Source: Pseudomonadota bacterium (GTDB taxonomy: Bacteria; Myxococcota_A; UBA796; SXON01). From it: DNA of 42,538 nucleotides. Shown in pieces: positions 7,577-17,066 of this stretch. The stretch lies in NCBI GenBank assembly GCA_030684355.1, contig JAUXTN010000143.1, positions 1-42,538 of the forward strand, given 5' to 3'. Position 1 is the stretch's first letter. Each line of letters opens with the position of its first letter. A program made the position numbers and the translations under genes. The notes under the pieces were generated by a model. It did not search any database, was not told the origin of the DNA, and worked only from the letters and a program-made list of their open reading frames with translations.

Positions 7577-8557
7577 GTGCCAGAACCTTCGGCAGCATCC
7601 ACCCGACGCCGCATCCTCCTCGTCTTCGGGGTGGTGAGCCTCCTCGGCTTCGGCGGGGGAGCCCTCGCCAACCAGGGAGTCGCGCGCCTGCTCGCGCTCC
7701 CGGAGGACGCGACGCTGCCCGAGTACGTCGACGCCGTCATGCCCGGTGAGGGCGGTCCCATGCAGCCGGGCGGCGGCCCCGGCGTGGCCGGCGGCGCGAG
7801 CGACCCGGACGAGCCGGAGGGCGCCTCCACGAAGCGCAGCCCGCCGCGTCCCCGGGCGCTCTCGCAGAAGAGCTACTCGGAGATCATCGTCCGCCGGAAC
7901 ATCTTCGATTCCACCGCGGTGTACGACCCCAACTCGGCGAAGTCCGGGGATGTCGCCGGCGAGTGCAAGTCCGACTCGAACGTGCGGCTCCTCGCCACCG
8001 TCGTGGCGGATCCCCCGACCTACTCCTCGGCCCTCATCGCGACCGGCGGGGCGCGGGACGCCAAGGCCGACGGCTACGCCATCGGGGACGACGTGGGCGG
8101 CGAGGGGCGCATCACGCTCATCGAGCAGAAGAAGGTCTGCCTCGACGGCGGCACCTGCATCTGCATCGGCGGGGACACCGCGCGGCCGGCGCTGGCGGCG
8201 GGCGAGCCCACCGAGGGCGGCATCTCGAAGGACGGCGAGACCACCGTGGTCGAGCAGTCCGTCATCGACGAGGCCATGAACAACTTCGAGCAGCTCGCCA
8301 CCCAGGTGCGCGTCGTGCCGCACAAGGGCTCGGACGGCGCGATCGACGGCTACCGCCTCTCTGCGATCCGCAAGGGCAGCCTCTTCGAGAAGCTCGGCAT
8401 CAAGAACGGCGACATCGTGCACGGCGTGAACGGCCAGGCCCTCACCAGCACCGAAGGCGCCCTCTCCATCTACCAGACCCTCCGCAACGAGCGGAGCTTC
8501 ACCTTCGACATCACCCGCCGGAACCAGCGTCAGTCGCTCGGCTTCGAGGTCCGGTGA
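7577..8557 (+). CDS. gspC: Type II secretion system protein GspC
   Basis: A 326-residue inner-membrane protein that links the T2SS inner-membrane platform to the secretin. Residues about 12-32 form a single membrane segment after a basic start (STRRR). A Pro/Gly-rich stretch follows (about 55-95), then the homology region (about 97-200, with RRNIFDS, the usual start of this domain), and a C-terminal PDZ-type domain (about 225-326, with KGSLFEKLGIKNGDIV). Two close cysteines occur in CLDGGTCIC. The GTG start at 7577 is set by the GAGAGGA ribosome site and the need for the membrane segment. It is the first gene of the gsp operon, under the sigma-54 promoter. Confidence 0.9.
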   Translation: MPEPSAASTRRRILLVFGVVSLLGFGGGALANQGVARLLALPEDATLPEYVDAVMPGEGGPMQPGGGPGVAGGASDPDEPEGASTKRSPPRPRALSQKSYSEIIVRRNIFDSTAVYDPNSAKSGDVAGECKSDSNVRLLATVVADPPTYSSALIATGGARDAKADGYAIGDDVGGEGRITLIEQKKVCLDGGTCICIGGDTARPALAAGEPTEGGISKDGETTVVEQSVIDEAMNNFEQLATQVRVVPHKGSDGAIDGYRLSAIRKGSLFEKLGIKNGDIVHGVNGQALTSTEGALSIYQTLRNERSFTFDITRRNQRQSLGFEVR

Positions 8558-8559
8558 CC

Positions 8560-11430
8560 ATGAGCATCACCCGCATGAGCAGGCAGACGTTGCAGAACCG
8601 CACCTCCCCCCGCACCTCCCCGAGCTGGTCCCCCGGCTGGCTGGCGGCCCATGTCGCCCGACGGACCCTCGCGCTCTTCGGGGTCCCCGCCCTCCTCGCC
8701 GTCTCGCTCGCGGGCCCGGCCTGGGCGCAGGACGAGAAGGGCGGCGACAACGAGGAGGACGCCCGTCCCATCGGGAAGGAGCGGATCCGCCCCAACGGCG
8801 CCTCGGGCCCGATCCAGCCCGGCGGCCCGATGCCGGGTGGCAAGATGCCCAACGGCCCCGATGGCGGCCCCGACGGCGGCCCGGACGGCGGCCCGGACGG
8901 CCTGCCGGGCGGTCCGGACGGTCCCCAGGGCCCGGACGGGATGCCCATGGGCCCCGATGGCGGCCCGCCCCCCGGCGCGGACGGCCGCCCCGGCAACACG
9001 CGCGGCGCGGACGCCGAGAAGCCCGGCGCGAGCGGCTCCACCGGCAGCGTCGCCACCAAGAAGGTGCCCTGCGTCGAGCCCTCCACCAAGGTCACCATCG
9101 ACTTCGTGGACGCCCCGCTGATGGACGTCACCAAGTACATGGCCGAGATCACCTGCCGCAACTTCATCCTCGGGGACGAGCTGAAGGGCCAGGTGACCAT
9201 CATCAGCCACCAGCAGGTGAGCGTGGGCGAGGCCTACGAGGCCTACCTCTCCGCGTTGGAAGTGGCGGGGTTCACCACCGTCACCGTGGGCGGCAACACC
9301 AAGATCGTCGCGACGAGCAAGGCGTCCAACGCACCGCTGCGTGTGTACGAAGGGGACAACATCCCCGGCACCGACAACTTCGTGACGCAGATCATCGAGC
9401 TCGACAACGTGCTCGTGAGCGACATCTCGACCGTCGTGCGCGAGCTCTCCGGGCCGAGCGCCAAGGTCATCGCCTACGCGCCGACCAACACGCTCATCGT
9501 GACCGACGCCGCGTACAACATCCGGCGCGTGTACCGCATCGTCAAGCAGATGGACGTGGCGGCGCCGCGGAGCCACATCGAGGTCATCCCCATCCGTTTC
9601 GCCACGGCGGCGGACGTGGAGCGCATCCTCGAAGAGGTGTACGGGGTCGCGGCGAGCGCGAGCTCGTCCGGAGCGGCCGCGGCGGCGTCGACCCCCGCGT
9701 CCCGACGCCGGGGCCGTGCGGCGGAGGCCGAGGCGCCCGCGGCCGCGAGCAGCACGAACGTGGGTACCGAGGGCGCGTTCATCTCCAAGATCATCGCGGA
9801 CGAGCGGACCAACTCGCTCATCCTCCTGGCGAACGACGAGGCCATCGCGAAGGTGAAGGAGCTCGTCGCGCAGGTCGACGTCGACATCGATCCCGCCAGC
9901 CGCTCCCAGATCCACGTCATCTACCTGGACCACGCCAACGCGGAGGACGTCGCGGGCGTGCTCTCCAACCTGTCGCAGAACACCGGCGGTGGCGGCAGCA
10001 GCCGTACCAGCGGTTCGCGCACGGGGACCCAGGGCCGCACCGGCACCCAGCGCACCGGCACGGGCACCCAGCGCGGCGGGAGCAGCGGGGGCGGCGGGTT
10101 CAGCGGTGGCGGCGGGGGCAGCTTCGGCGGCGGGGGCGTCGGGGGCGGCGGCGGGGGCAACTTCGGCAAGCCCCTCGAGCCCGGCGGCGCGGCGGGAGAC
10201 GGCGCCACGAGCGGCGTGGCCGCCGCGTTCGACAGCGGCACGGTGCGCATCACGGCGGACGAGAACACCAACTCCCTGGTGCTCCTGGCCTCGCCGGAGG
10301 ATTTCCGTGTCATCAAGGGCGTCATCGACCGCCTCGACATCCCGCGTCGGCAGGTCTACGTCGAGGCCGTGGTCGTGGAGATCGGCTCGGAAGACGAGCT
10401 CGATCTCGGCATCGGCTACCACGTCGGCAGCGGCACGGACAGCGGGGGCATCTCCTACGGCTCGGCCCAGATGAACGCGTCGTCGCTGGGCCTCTCCAGC
10501 GCGGACCTCCTCTCCGGCCTCGCGATGGGCGTGCTCGGCGCGGCCATCCCGGTCACGCTCTCGGACGGCTCCATCTTCAACGTGCCGGCCTTCGGCATCG
10601 CGCTCAACGCGCTCGCGTCCAACTCGGCGGTGAACATCCTCTCGAACCCCAACATCCTCGTGTTGGACAACGAAGAGGCGACCATCAGCGTGGGGCGCAA
10701 CGTGCCGTTCCCGGTCTCCGCCGGCCGTGACAACAACGGCCAGCCGATCGTGAGCTACCAGCGCGAGGACGTGGGCATCACCCTCCAGGTGACGCCCCAG
10801 ATCAACGAGTCCAACTACGTCACCTTGGAGATGTCCCTCGAGGTCGCGGAGGTCGAGGAGGACTCCTCCGGCCTCGACGTGACGACCGCCGGGTTCATCA
10901 CGTCCAAGCGCGAGACCGAGAACGTGGTCGTCGTCCGCGACAACCAGACCATCGTGATCGGCGGCCTCATCGGCAACACGCAGACCGAGGTGGAGACCAA
11001 GATCCCCATCTTGGGTGACATCCCGCTCATCGGGGTCCTGTTCCGTGGCAAGCGCAACACCGAGCGCAAGACCAACCTGCTCATCTTCCTCACGCCCCAC
11101 GTGATCAACGAGCCGGCGGACCTCGAAGAGGTCTACCGCGTGAAGGTCGCCCAGCGCGAGGAGTTCCTCAAGCGGTTCTACGGGCAGAGCCGCGAGGTGC
11201 AGGAAGAGGAGCTCAAGACGCTCCTCCGCGGCAGCATGAACCTGATCGACGAGCCGAGTATGTATCGCAAGAAGCCGCCCCCCAAGCCGATGAATTCGGT
11301 CACCGAGGGCGGCGAGGGCTCGCTCGAGCGGATGGACGGCGGCTCCGAGGAGCCCGACGAGAACTACACGAAGCCGGCCTCCCCCGAGCCCGCTCCCGAG
11401 CCCACCCCCGACGCCGGCGGAGGCAAGTAA
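8560..11430 (+). CDS. gspD: Type II secretion system secretin GspD
   Basis: A 956-residue outer-membrane secretin, longer than the usual 650-750. It has a long leader with the hydrophobic core ALFGVPALLAVSLAG and a likely signal peptidase I site at AWAQ. Residues about 70-165 are low-complexity (GGPDGG units). The N0 domain starts near 170 (TIDFVDAPLMDVTKYMAEI), followed by N1-N3, with Ala/Arg-rich and Gly/Ser/Thr-rich insertions at about 365-400 and 475-550. The secretin barrel starts near 597 (RQVYVEAVVVEI) and includes LSNPNILVLDNEEA and VGRNVPF. A roughly 100-residue acidic, Pro-rich tail follows. The ATG at 8560 lies 2 bp after gspC; in-frame GTG 8554 and ATG 8575 are alternatives. Confidence 0.93.
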   Translation: MSITRMSRQTLQNRTSPRTSPSWSPGWLAAHVARRTLALFGVPALLAVSLAGPAWAQDEKGGDNEEDARPIGKERIRPNGASGPIQPGGPMPGGKMPNGPDGGPDGGPDGGPDGLPGGPDGPQGPDGMPMGPDGGPPPGADGRPGNTRGADAEKPGASGSTGSVATKKVPCVEPSTKVTIDFVDAPLMDVTKYMAEITCRNFILGDELKGQVTIISHQQVSVGEAYEAYLSALEVAGFTTVTVGGNTKIVATSKASNAPLRVYEGDNIPGTDNFVTQIIELDNVLVSDISTVVRELSGPSAKVIAYAPTNTLIVTDAAYNIRRVYRIVKQMDVAAPRSHIEVIPIRFATAADVERILEEVYGVAASASSSGAAAAASTPASRRRGRAAEAEAPAAASSTNVGTEGAFISKIIADERTNSLILLANDEAIAKVKELVAQVDVDIDPASRSQIHVIYLDHANAEDVAGVLSNLSQNTGGGGSSRTSGSRTGTQGRTGTQRTGTGTQRGGSSGGGGFSGGGGGSFGGGGVGGGGGGNFGKPLEPGGAAGDGATSGVAAAFDSGTVRITADENTNSLVLLASPEDFRVIKGVIDRLDIPRRQVYVEAVVVEIGSEDELDLGIGYHVGSGTDSGGISYGSAQMNASSLGLSSADLLSGLAMGVLGAAIPVTLSDGSIFNVPAFGIALNALASNSAVNILSNPNILVLDNEEATISVGRNVPFPVSAGRDNNGQPIVSYQREDVGITLQVTPQINESNYVTLEMSLEVAEVEEDSSGLDVTTAGFITSKRETENVVVVRDNQTIVIGGLIGNTQTEVETKIPILGDIPLIGVLFRGKRNTERKTNLLIFLTPHVINEPADLEEVYRVKVAQREEFLKRFYGQSREVQEEELKTLLRGSMNLIDEPSMYRKKPPPKPMNSVTEGGEGSLERMDGGSEEPDENYTKPASPEPAPEPTPDAGGGK

Positions 11431-11432
11431 TC

Positions 11433-13148
11433 ATGGCCGTTCGCCGCGCGGGAATGGAGGAGCTGCTCATCCGGTCCGGGGTCGACCCGGCGAAGATGAA
11501 GGAGGCACGCAAGGAGGCCGACCGCTCCGGCGTGTCGCTCGTGGAGGGCGCGCAGCGCGTGAACGCGGTGTCCGCCGACGTCGCGGCGCGTTCGCTCGCG
11601 GAGATGCTCGGCCTCCCGTTCCGCGACCACATCGATCTCGATACGGTCGATGTCGAGCTGGTCCGGCCGATCTCCCTGGCGATGGCGCGCGAGGAGGGCA
11701 TCCTCCCGCTCTTCCACGAGGGCGGCTTCGTGCGGGTCGCGATCGCCGAGGAGCGGTCGATGGGCCTGCTCCCCGACCTGCGGCTGCTCTACAGGAAGCC
11801 CGTGCGGCCCGTGGTCGTCCCCGCCGACGTGCTCCGCGACGCGACGAACAAGACCTACGACCGCGCCGCCCGCAGCGCCTCGGCCGTCATGGAGGAGATC
11901 CGCGAGGAAGGCGCGGGCGACGACATCGCCGACGACCTCTCGCTGAACGAGGACCTCCTCGACGATCCCAACCAGGCCCCCATCATCCGCTTCGTCAACA
12001 CGCTGTTGACCCAGGCGGTGAAGGACCGCGCGAGCGACATCCACATCGAGCCCTTCGAGCGCGAATTGGTCGTGCGGTTCCGCATCGACGGCGTGCTCTA
12101 CGAGATCGTGAAGCCGCCGCCCAAGCTGCAGGCCTCGATCGTGAGCCGCGTGAAGATCATGGCGGGGCTCAACATCGCCGAGAAGCGCATCCCGCAGGAC
12201 GGCCGCATCCGCACGCGGTTCGCCGGCCGCGAGATCGATCTGCGCGTCAGCACCCTGCCCGTGCGCCACGGCGAGCGCGTCGTCATGCGTATCCTGGAGA
12301 AGGGGACCGTCTTCAACCTCGAGCAGATCGGCATGGCGGAGCAGACCGTCGCCGACTTCCGCCGCTTCATCCAGCGTCCGCACGGCATCTTGCTGGTCAC
12401 CGGCCCGACCGGCTCCGGCAAGACCACCACGCTCTACAGCGCCCTCGCCGAGATCAACGCCCCGGATCTGAACATCCTCACGATCGAGGATCCGATCGAG
12501 TACGAGCTCCGCGGCATCGGCCAGACCCAGGTGAACCCCAAGATCGATCTCACGTTCGCCTCCGCCCTGCGCGCCCACTTGCGGCAGGACCCCGACGTGA
12601 TCATGGTCGGCGAGATCCGCGACAAGGAGACGGCGGACAACGCCGTCCAAGCCTCGCTGACAGGCCACCTCGTGTTCTCGACGTTGCACACCAACGACGC
12701 GCCCACCGCGTTCTCGCGCCTCATCGACATGGGTGTCGAGCCCTTCCTCGTGTCGAGCTCGCTCATCGCGGTGCTCGCCCAGCGGCTCGTCCGCCGCCTG
12801 TGTCCCAAGTGCAAGGAGGCCTTCGAGCCGACCGACATCGAGCTGAAGGAGGCGGGGGTCACCCGTGCGCGCGTGGCGGGACACACCGTCTACCGTGGCA
12901 AGGGCTGCCCGGCGTGCCTCTCCACCGGGTACAAGGGTCGGACCGGCATCTACGAGCTCCTCACCGTGAGCGAGGGCGTCCGCCAGTTGGTCATGGCGGG
13001 TTCCAGCGCCGGCATCATCCGCAAGCGCGCGATCGAGGACGGCATGGCGTCCTTGCGCGACGACGGCATCCGCGTGGTCCTCGAGGGCCGCACCTCGCTC
13101 GACGAGGTGATGCGCGTCACGCAGGAAGACACGGTGGAGCTCGATTAG
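11433..13148 (+). CDS. gspE: Type II secretion system ATPase GspE
   Basis: A 571-residue cytoplasmic ATPase that powers pseudopilus assembly. An N-terminal GspE/PilB-type domain (about 1-150) docks to GspL. The ATPase core has Walker A GPTGSGKTTT (Lys330), the Asp-box and Walker B region around VGEIRDKETADN, and the His-box LTGHLVFSTLHTNDA. The zinc-binding tetracysteine motif is complete: C457xxC460 and C492xxC495. The length and all catalytic motifs are normal for the family. The ATG lies 2 bp after the gspD stop, and gspF follows after 1 bp. Confidence 0.95.
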   Translation: MAVRRAGMEELLIRSGVDPAKMKEARKEADRSGVSLVEGAQRVNAVSADVAARSLAEMLGLPFRDHIDLDTVDVELVRPISLAMAREEGILPLFHEGGFVRVAIAEERSMGLLPDLRLLYRKPVRPVVVPADVLRDATNKTYDRAARSASAVMEEIREEGAGDDIADDLSLNEDLLDDPNQAPIIRFVNTLLTQAVKDRASDIHIEPFERELVVRFRIDGVLYEIVKPPPKLQASIVSRVKIMAGLNIAEKRIPQDGRIRTRFAGREIDLRVSTLPVRHGERVVMRILEKGTVFNLEQIGMAEQTVADFRRFIQRPHGILLVTGPTGSGKTTTLYSALAEINAPDLNILTIEDPIEYELRGIGQTQVNPKIDLTFASALRAHLRQDPDVIMVGEIRDKETADNAVQASLTGHLVFSTLHTNDAPTAFSRLIDMGVEPFLVSSSLIAVLAQRLVRRLCPKCKEAFEPTDIELKEAGVTRARVAGHTVYRGKGCPACLSTGYKGRTGIYELLTVSEGVRQLVMAGSSAGIIRKRAIEDGMASLRDDGIRVVLEGRTSLDEVMRVTQEDTVELD

Positions 13149-13149
13149 C

Positions 13150-14382
13150 ATGGCCGTCTACGAGTACGAGGGGCTGGACGGCGCGGGCAAGGCTGCCAAG
13201 GGCATCGTCGACGCCGACTCGCCGAAGACGGCGAGGAGCCGCCTGCGCAAGCAGGGCGTGTTCCCGACGGACGTTTGGGAGAAGAAGGAAGGGGCCACCC
13301 GCGGCAAGGGCCTGAACATCGAGATCGACTTCGGGAAGTACTTCCAGCGGATCTCGGTTCAGGACCTCGCGACCCTCACCTCCCAGCTCTCGACCCTCAT
13401 CGGCGCTGGCATCCCCATGGTCGAGGCCCTCACGGCGCTCGTCGACCAGACGGAGAACCCCAAGCTTCGGGGCGTGTTGGTCGAGGTGCGCCAGAAGGTC
13501 AACGGCGGCTCCTCGCTCGCCCGCGCCATGCGCGCCCACCCGGACGTGTTCGGCGACTTGTTCGTCAACATGGTCGACGCCGGCGAGCAGTCCGGCGCCC
13601 TCGATCTCGTGCTCACCCGGCTGACCCAATACACCGAGAGCCAGGTGGCACTCCGTGGCAAGCTCGTCGCGGCGATCACCTACCCGGTGCTCATGTTGCT
13701 GGTGTCGAGCGCGCTCGTGCTCGGCCTCTTCACCTTCGTCATCCCGCGGATCAAGCGGATCTTCGACAGCTTCGGCGAGGGGCTCCCACTCATCACGACC
13801 GTGCTGTTCACGATCTCCAACATCGTGACCGGGTACTGGTGGCTCATCGCCATCGTGATGGGCCTCTCGATCTGGGGCCTGCGCCGCTACGTGAAGACCC
13901 CCAAGGGAAACGTGTGGTGGGACCGCACGGCCCTGAAGCTGCCGGTGTTCGGCAAGATCAACCGGCTCGTGGCTGTGTCACGTTTCTGCCGTACGCTCGC
14001 CACTCTGCTCGTGAGTGGGGTACCTATCCTCACCGCCCTCACCATCGTGAGAACGGTCGTCGGGAACGAGATCATCGCCGCCGCCATCGACGGCGCCTCG
14101 CGCAACATCGCGGAAGGGCAGTCCATCGCCGTGCCGCTGAAGGCCTCGGGCCAATTCCCCCCGATCGTGACCCACATGATCACCATCGGCGAGAAGACGG
14201 GCGAGCTCGAAGGCATGCTGAGCAAGGTGGCGGACGCCTACGACTCCCAGGTCGAGAACACGGTCAACACGCTCACTTCGCTCCTCACCCCGATCATGAC
14301 CCTGTTCATGGGCGCGGTCGTGGCGGTCATCGCGCTCGGCATCCTCCTCCCCATGCTCAGCCTCTCCTCCGTCGTACGGTGA
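13150..14382 (+). CDS. gspF: Type II secretion system inner-membrane platform protein GspF
   Basis: A 410-residue polytopic protein that forms the assembly platform for the pseudopilus and contacts GspE and GspL. It has the typical two repeated GspF domains (about 65-195 and 270-395). Membrane segments lie near residues 175-200 (LMLLVSSALVLGLFTFVIP), 220-240 and at the C-terminus (LFMGAVVAVIALGILLPML). Conserved family features include TLSTLIGAGIP, EAL and the QSGAL/TGEL motifs before the membrane segments. It is translationally close-coupled to gspE, 1 bp away. Confidence 0.95.
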   Translation: MAVYEYEGLDGAGKAAKGIVDADSPKTARSRLRKQGVFPTDVWEKKEGATRGKGLNIEIDFGKYFQRISVQDLATLTSQLSTLIGAGIPMVEALTALVDQTENPKLRGVLVEVRQKVNGGSSLARAMRAHPDVFGDLFVNMVDAGEQSGALDLVLTRLTQYTESQVALRGKLVAAITYPVLMLLVSSALVLGLFTFVIPRIKRIFDSFGEGLPLITTVLFTISNIVTGYWWLIAIVMGLSIWGLRRYVKTPKGNVWWDRTALKLPVFGKINRLVAVSRFCRTLATLLVSGVPILTALTIVRTVVGNEIIAAAIDGASRNIAEGQSIAVPLKASGQFPPIVTHMITIGEKTGELEGMLSKVADAYDSQVENTVNTLTSLLTPIMTLFMGAVVAVIALGILLPMLSLSSVVR

Positions 14383-14387
14383 AACCA

Positions 14388-14867
14388 ATGCACACCTCTC
14401 GCCTCTCCCATTCGTCCCTCCGACTCGCCGCCCTCCGGGCTGCCACGCGCTCCCGCGGCGGCGGGCTGGCCTCGCGGGTCGGCATGTCGCTCGTCGAGAT
14501 CATGGTCGTCATCGCGATCATCGGCGTGCTCATGACCGTCATCGCGGTCAACGTGCTCGGCTACCTGGATGACGCCAACGTGTCGGCCACCCAGATCCAG
14601 ATCAAGAAGATGGAAGAGGCCCTGGTGGTGTACGCCGCCAAGCACAAGGGCAAGTTCCCGAGCACGAGCGAGGGGCTGTCCGCGGCCAAGAAGTACTTCC
14701 CGGAAGGAAACGTCCCGCTCGACCAGTGGGACAACGCCTTCCTCTACTTCTCGCCCGGCACCCACGGCGACCACCCCTACGAGATCATCTCGCTCGGGAA
14801 GGACGGCAAGGAAGGCGGCCAGGACGCCGACGCCGACATCACCTCCTACAGCGCCGTGCAGGACTAG
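14388..14867 (+). CDS. gspG: Major pseudopilin GspG
   Basis: A 159-residue precursor of the main pseudopilus subunit. It has an unusually long 32-residue basic leader, then the prepilin peptidase site G32/M33 with Glu at mature position +5 (MSLVEIMVVIAIIGVLM). The globular domain carries the calcium-site region typical of GspG near the C-terminus (GGQDADADI). The mature size of about 127 residues is normal. The ATG at 14388 is the first start after gspF; the later internal ATG is the first residue of the mature protein and is not a start. The peptidase (GspO/PilD) is not in this window. Confidence 0.94.
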   Translation: MHTSRLSHSSLRLAALRAATRSRGGGLASRVGMSLVEIMVVIAIIGVLMTVIAVNVLGYLDDANVSATQIQIKKMEEALVVYAAKHKGKFPSTSEGLSAAKKYFPEGNVPLDQWDNAFLYFSPGTHGDHPYEIISLGKDGKEGGQDADADITSYSAVQD

Positions 14868-14869
14868 CG

Positions 14870-15634
14870 ATGACACGCCCCCGCCGTGACCGCGCCCGTG
14901 CGCGGCGGGGAGCCCGCCGCGGGGCCAGACGCCTGCGCAGCGGCATCTCGCTCATCGAGATCATGGTCGTCATCGCGATCATGGCGGTGGTGCTCGGCAT
15001 CGGCATCCCGAGCCTGGCCGGCATCTTCGACCTCCAGCAGCGCAGCGCCGCGCGCGAACTGGCGATGACCTACAGCTTCCTCGTCAACGAGGCGGCCATG
15101 CGGAATGTCACGTTCCGGATCGCCTACAACCTCGACGCCGGCACCTACCAGATCGAGGTGGGGGATCCCAACACCCTCGTCTTCTCCGACCCCGAGACCC
15201 GCGCCGCCTACGAGGCCGAACGGGAGAAGGAGATGAAGCGGGGGGACAAGAAGAAGGAGGGCGCCGAGGGCGAGGAAGAGAGCGACGCCCTGCAGCGGTT
15301 CGCGGGCCTCACGTCGCCCGGCTTCCAGTCGAAGGTCACGTTGCCATCCAACTCGATGTTCGCGTACGTCTACACCCCCCAGTACGACGAGCCGCAGACC
15401 CCCTCCGAGGAGGCCCCCGAGACCGAGGCCGACCAGAAGATCGTCTACTCGTACGTCTTCGCCAACGGCATCTCCGAGCACTCCGTCGTCCGCATCGTCA
15501 GCATCGACGACCCCGAGGACGGCTACACGATCGAGGTCGAGCCCCTCTCCGGCAAGGTGTCCGTCGACAGCGAGGAGACCGAGATCGGCGCATCCATGGC
15601 GTGGATCCCGAGCGAGGCCCCGTCGTACCGGTGA
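14870..15634 (+). CDS. gspH: Minor pseudopilin GspH
   Basis: A 254-residue precursor with a strongly Arg-rich 25-residue leader, cleavage at G25/I26 and Glu30 at +5 (ISLIEIMVVIAIMAVVLG). It is larger than typical GspH proteins of 150-200 residues. The extra length is a charged insertion (about 120-150, rich in Glu and Lys) and an acidic stretch near 185-200. Position between gspG and gspI supports GspH over other pseudopilins; sequence alone is less decisive. The start lies 2 bp after the gspG stop. Confidence 0.85.
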   Translation: MTRPRRDRARARRGARRGARRLRSGISLIEIMVVIAIMAVVLGIGIPSLAGIFDLQQRSAARELAMTYSFLVNEAAMRNVTFRIAYNLDAGTYQIEVGDPNTLVFSDPETRAAYEAEREKEMKRGDKKKEGAEGEEESDALQRFAGLTSPGFQSKVTLPSNSMFAYVYTPQYDEPQTPSEEAPETEADQKIVYSYVFANGISEHSVVRIVSIDDPEDGYTIEVEPLSGKVSVDSEETEIGASMAWIPSEAPSYR

Positions 15635-16350
15635 CACACCTCTCCGCCACCCCCCGTCGCGCCAGCCCGCGCTCGACCAACCGAGCCGGCTTCACCCTCC
15701 TCGAGGTGGTGATCGCGCTCGCGATCCTGGCGATCGGGCTCATGGTGCTGGTGGACTCCCAATCCATGGCCGTGCTCATGACGGTGGACGCCGGGAAGAC
15801 CCTCACGGGCACCTACCTGGCGCAGGAGAAGATGGCGGAGGCCATGTTGCGCCTGGAGGAGGAGGGCTTTCGGGACGCCGACATCGACGAGGAGGGCGAC
15901 TTCGAGGAGTTCGGCGCCAGCGGCGACATGGACGCCCCCGACTTCGGGGACAGCTTCGAAGGGTACAAGTGGGCCTACACCATCCGCGAGGTGGACATCC
16001 AGGTGGGGGACATCGCGTCCGCCGCCGAGGAGATCGAAGGCTCGGGCTTCCTGGGTAGCAAGACGGAGGCCGAGTCCGACGCCGCGCCCGAGTCGCGCGA
16101 CCTCACGGACATGGGCTTCCAACCTGACATGCTCACCGACATGCTCCGGCCCTACATCCGCGAGGTGCGGGTCCTGGTGTGGTGGGACGACGAGGAGCCG
16201 GACCTGGAGAACGGGTGTGACTCGTGCATCGAGCTCGTCTCCCACGTGATCAACCCCACCGGGCAGATCATCCCGAGCGACGGCAGCAGCTCCTCGTCGA
16301 GCAGCACCAGCAGCAGCGGCTCGTCGAGCAGCGGGAGCAGCTCCAAGTGA
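15631..16350 (+). CDS. gspI: Minor pseudopilin GspI with acidic insert and Ser tail
   Basis: A 239-residue precursor with cleavage at G20/F21 and Glu25 at +5 (FTLLEVVIALAILAIG). GspI is normally about 120 residues, so this one is nearly twice the usual size. The extra sequence is a highly acidic stretch (about 75-110) and a C-terminal tail of about 20 residues that is almost all serine. CDSC gives two close cysteines near the end of the folded part. The GTG start overlaps the gspH stop (GTGA) and gives a leader of normal length; the frame is open a little further upstream inside gspH. Confidence 0.85.
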   Translation: MTHLSATPRRASPRSTNRAGFTLLEVVIALAILAIGLMVLVDSQSMAVLMTVDAGKTLTGTYLAQEKMAEAMLRLEEEGFRDADIDEEGDFEEFGASGDMDAPDFGDSFEGYKWAYTIREVDIQVGDIASAAEEIEGSGFLGSKTEAESDAAPESRDLTDMGFQPDMLTDMLRPYIREVRVLVWWDDEEPDLENGCDSCIELVSHVINPTGQIIPSDGSSSSSSSTSSSGSSSSGSSSK

Positions 16351-17066
16351 GGTCCCGACTCCGACGGAAGGGCGCGCGCGCCGGCTTCACGCTGATCGAG
16401 GTCGTCGTGGCCCTGGCCGTGTTCGCGCTCATCGCGAGCCTGACGTTTGGGACCATCTCCAGCGCGCTCAACACGCGGGACATCCTCGAGGCCGACGACA
16501 CCGTCAACCAGTCCGCCCGCATCGCCATCTCGCGCATCCGGCGGGACCTCTCTCTCGCCTACCTCACGACCAATACCAGCGCGGTCAACACCTACCAGAC
16601 CGTGTTCGTGGCACAGGACGGCAACCCCGACCGCCTCTGGTTTGCGTCCCTGGCCCACCAGCGCCTGTACCGGGGCGCCCGCGAGTCCGACCAGACGGAG
16701 ATCACCTACTGGACCGAGGACGACCCCGACACCGACGGCGCCATGGTGCTCCTGCGCCGCGAGGGCCCGCGGATCGACAACTACCCCGAGCGGGACGGCA
16801 GCATCGCGCCGCTCGCCTACGACGTGAAGGCGTTCACCATCCGCTACCTCGACCCGCAGACGAACGAGTGGCGGGAGGAGTGGGACACCCTCGGCGCCGA
16901 CACGCCCAATCGCCTGCCGCGCGCGGCGGAGGTGACCCTCACGCTGCTCGCGCCCGACCCCGAGGACGCCGAGAAGACCGTCGAACGCACGTGGGCCACC
17001 ACCGTGATGTTGGAGTTCGCCGCCCGCCTCACCCGGTCCGCCACCGAAGACGACGACGGCTCATGA
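16347..17066 (+). CDS. gspJ: Minor pseudopilin GspJ
   Basis: A 239-residue precursor with a short basic 13-residue leader, cleavage at G13/F14 and Glu18 at +5 (FTLIEVVVALAVFALIA). The rest resembles GspJ in size and pattern (RIRRDLS, a central beta-rich domain, and EVTLTLL near the end). The GTG start overlaps the gspI stop (GTGA), and its stop overlaps the gspK start (ATGA), which points to translational coupling. GspI, GspJ and GspK together form the pseudopilus tip in studied systems. Confidence 0.88.
   Translation: MRSRLRRKGARAGFTLIEVVVALAVFALIASLTFGTISSALNTRDILEADDTVNQSARIAISRIRRDLSLAYLTTNTSAVNTYQTVFVAQDGNPDRLWFASLAHQRLYRGARESDQTEITYWTEDDPDTDGAMVLLRREGPRIDNYPERDGSIAPLAYDVKAFTIRYLDPQTNEWREEWDTLGADTPNRLPRAAEVTLTLLAPDPEDAEKTVERTWATTVMLEFAARLTRSATEDDDGS

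Noticed and set aside
7232..8422. Upstream extension of the cyclase frame across the gspC region
   Set aside because: The cyclase domain starts at 7231 right after a good ribosome site; the extension is antisense to gspC and featureless.
7963..8559. Upstream extension of the gspD frame
   Set aside because: It is the wrong frame within gspC; the GspD signal sequence begins at about 8560.
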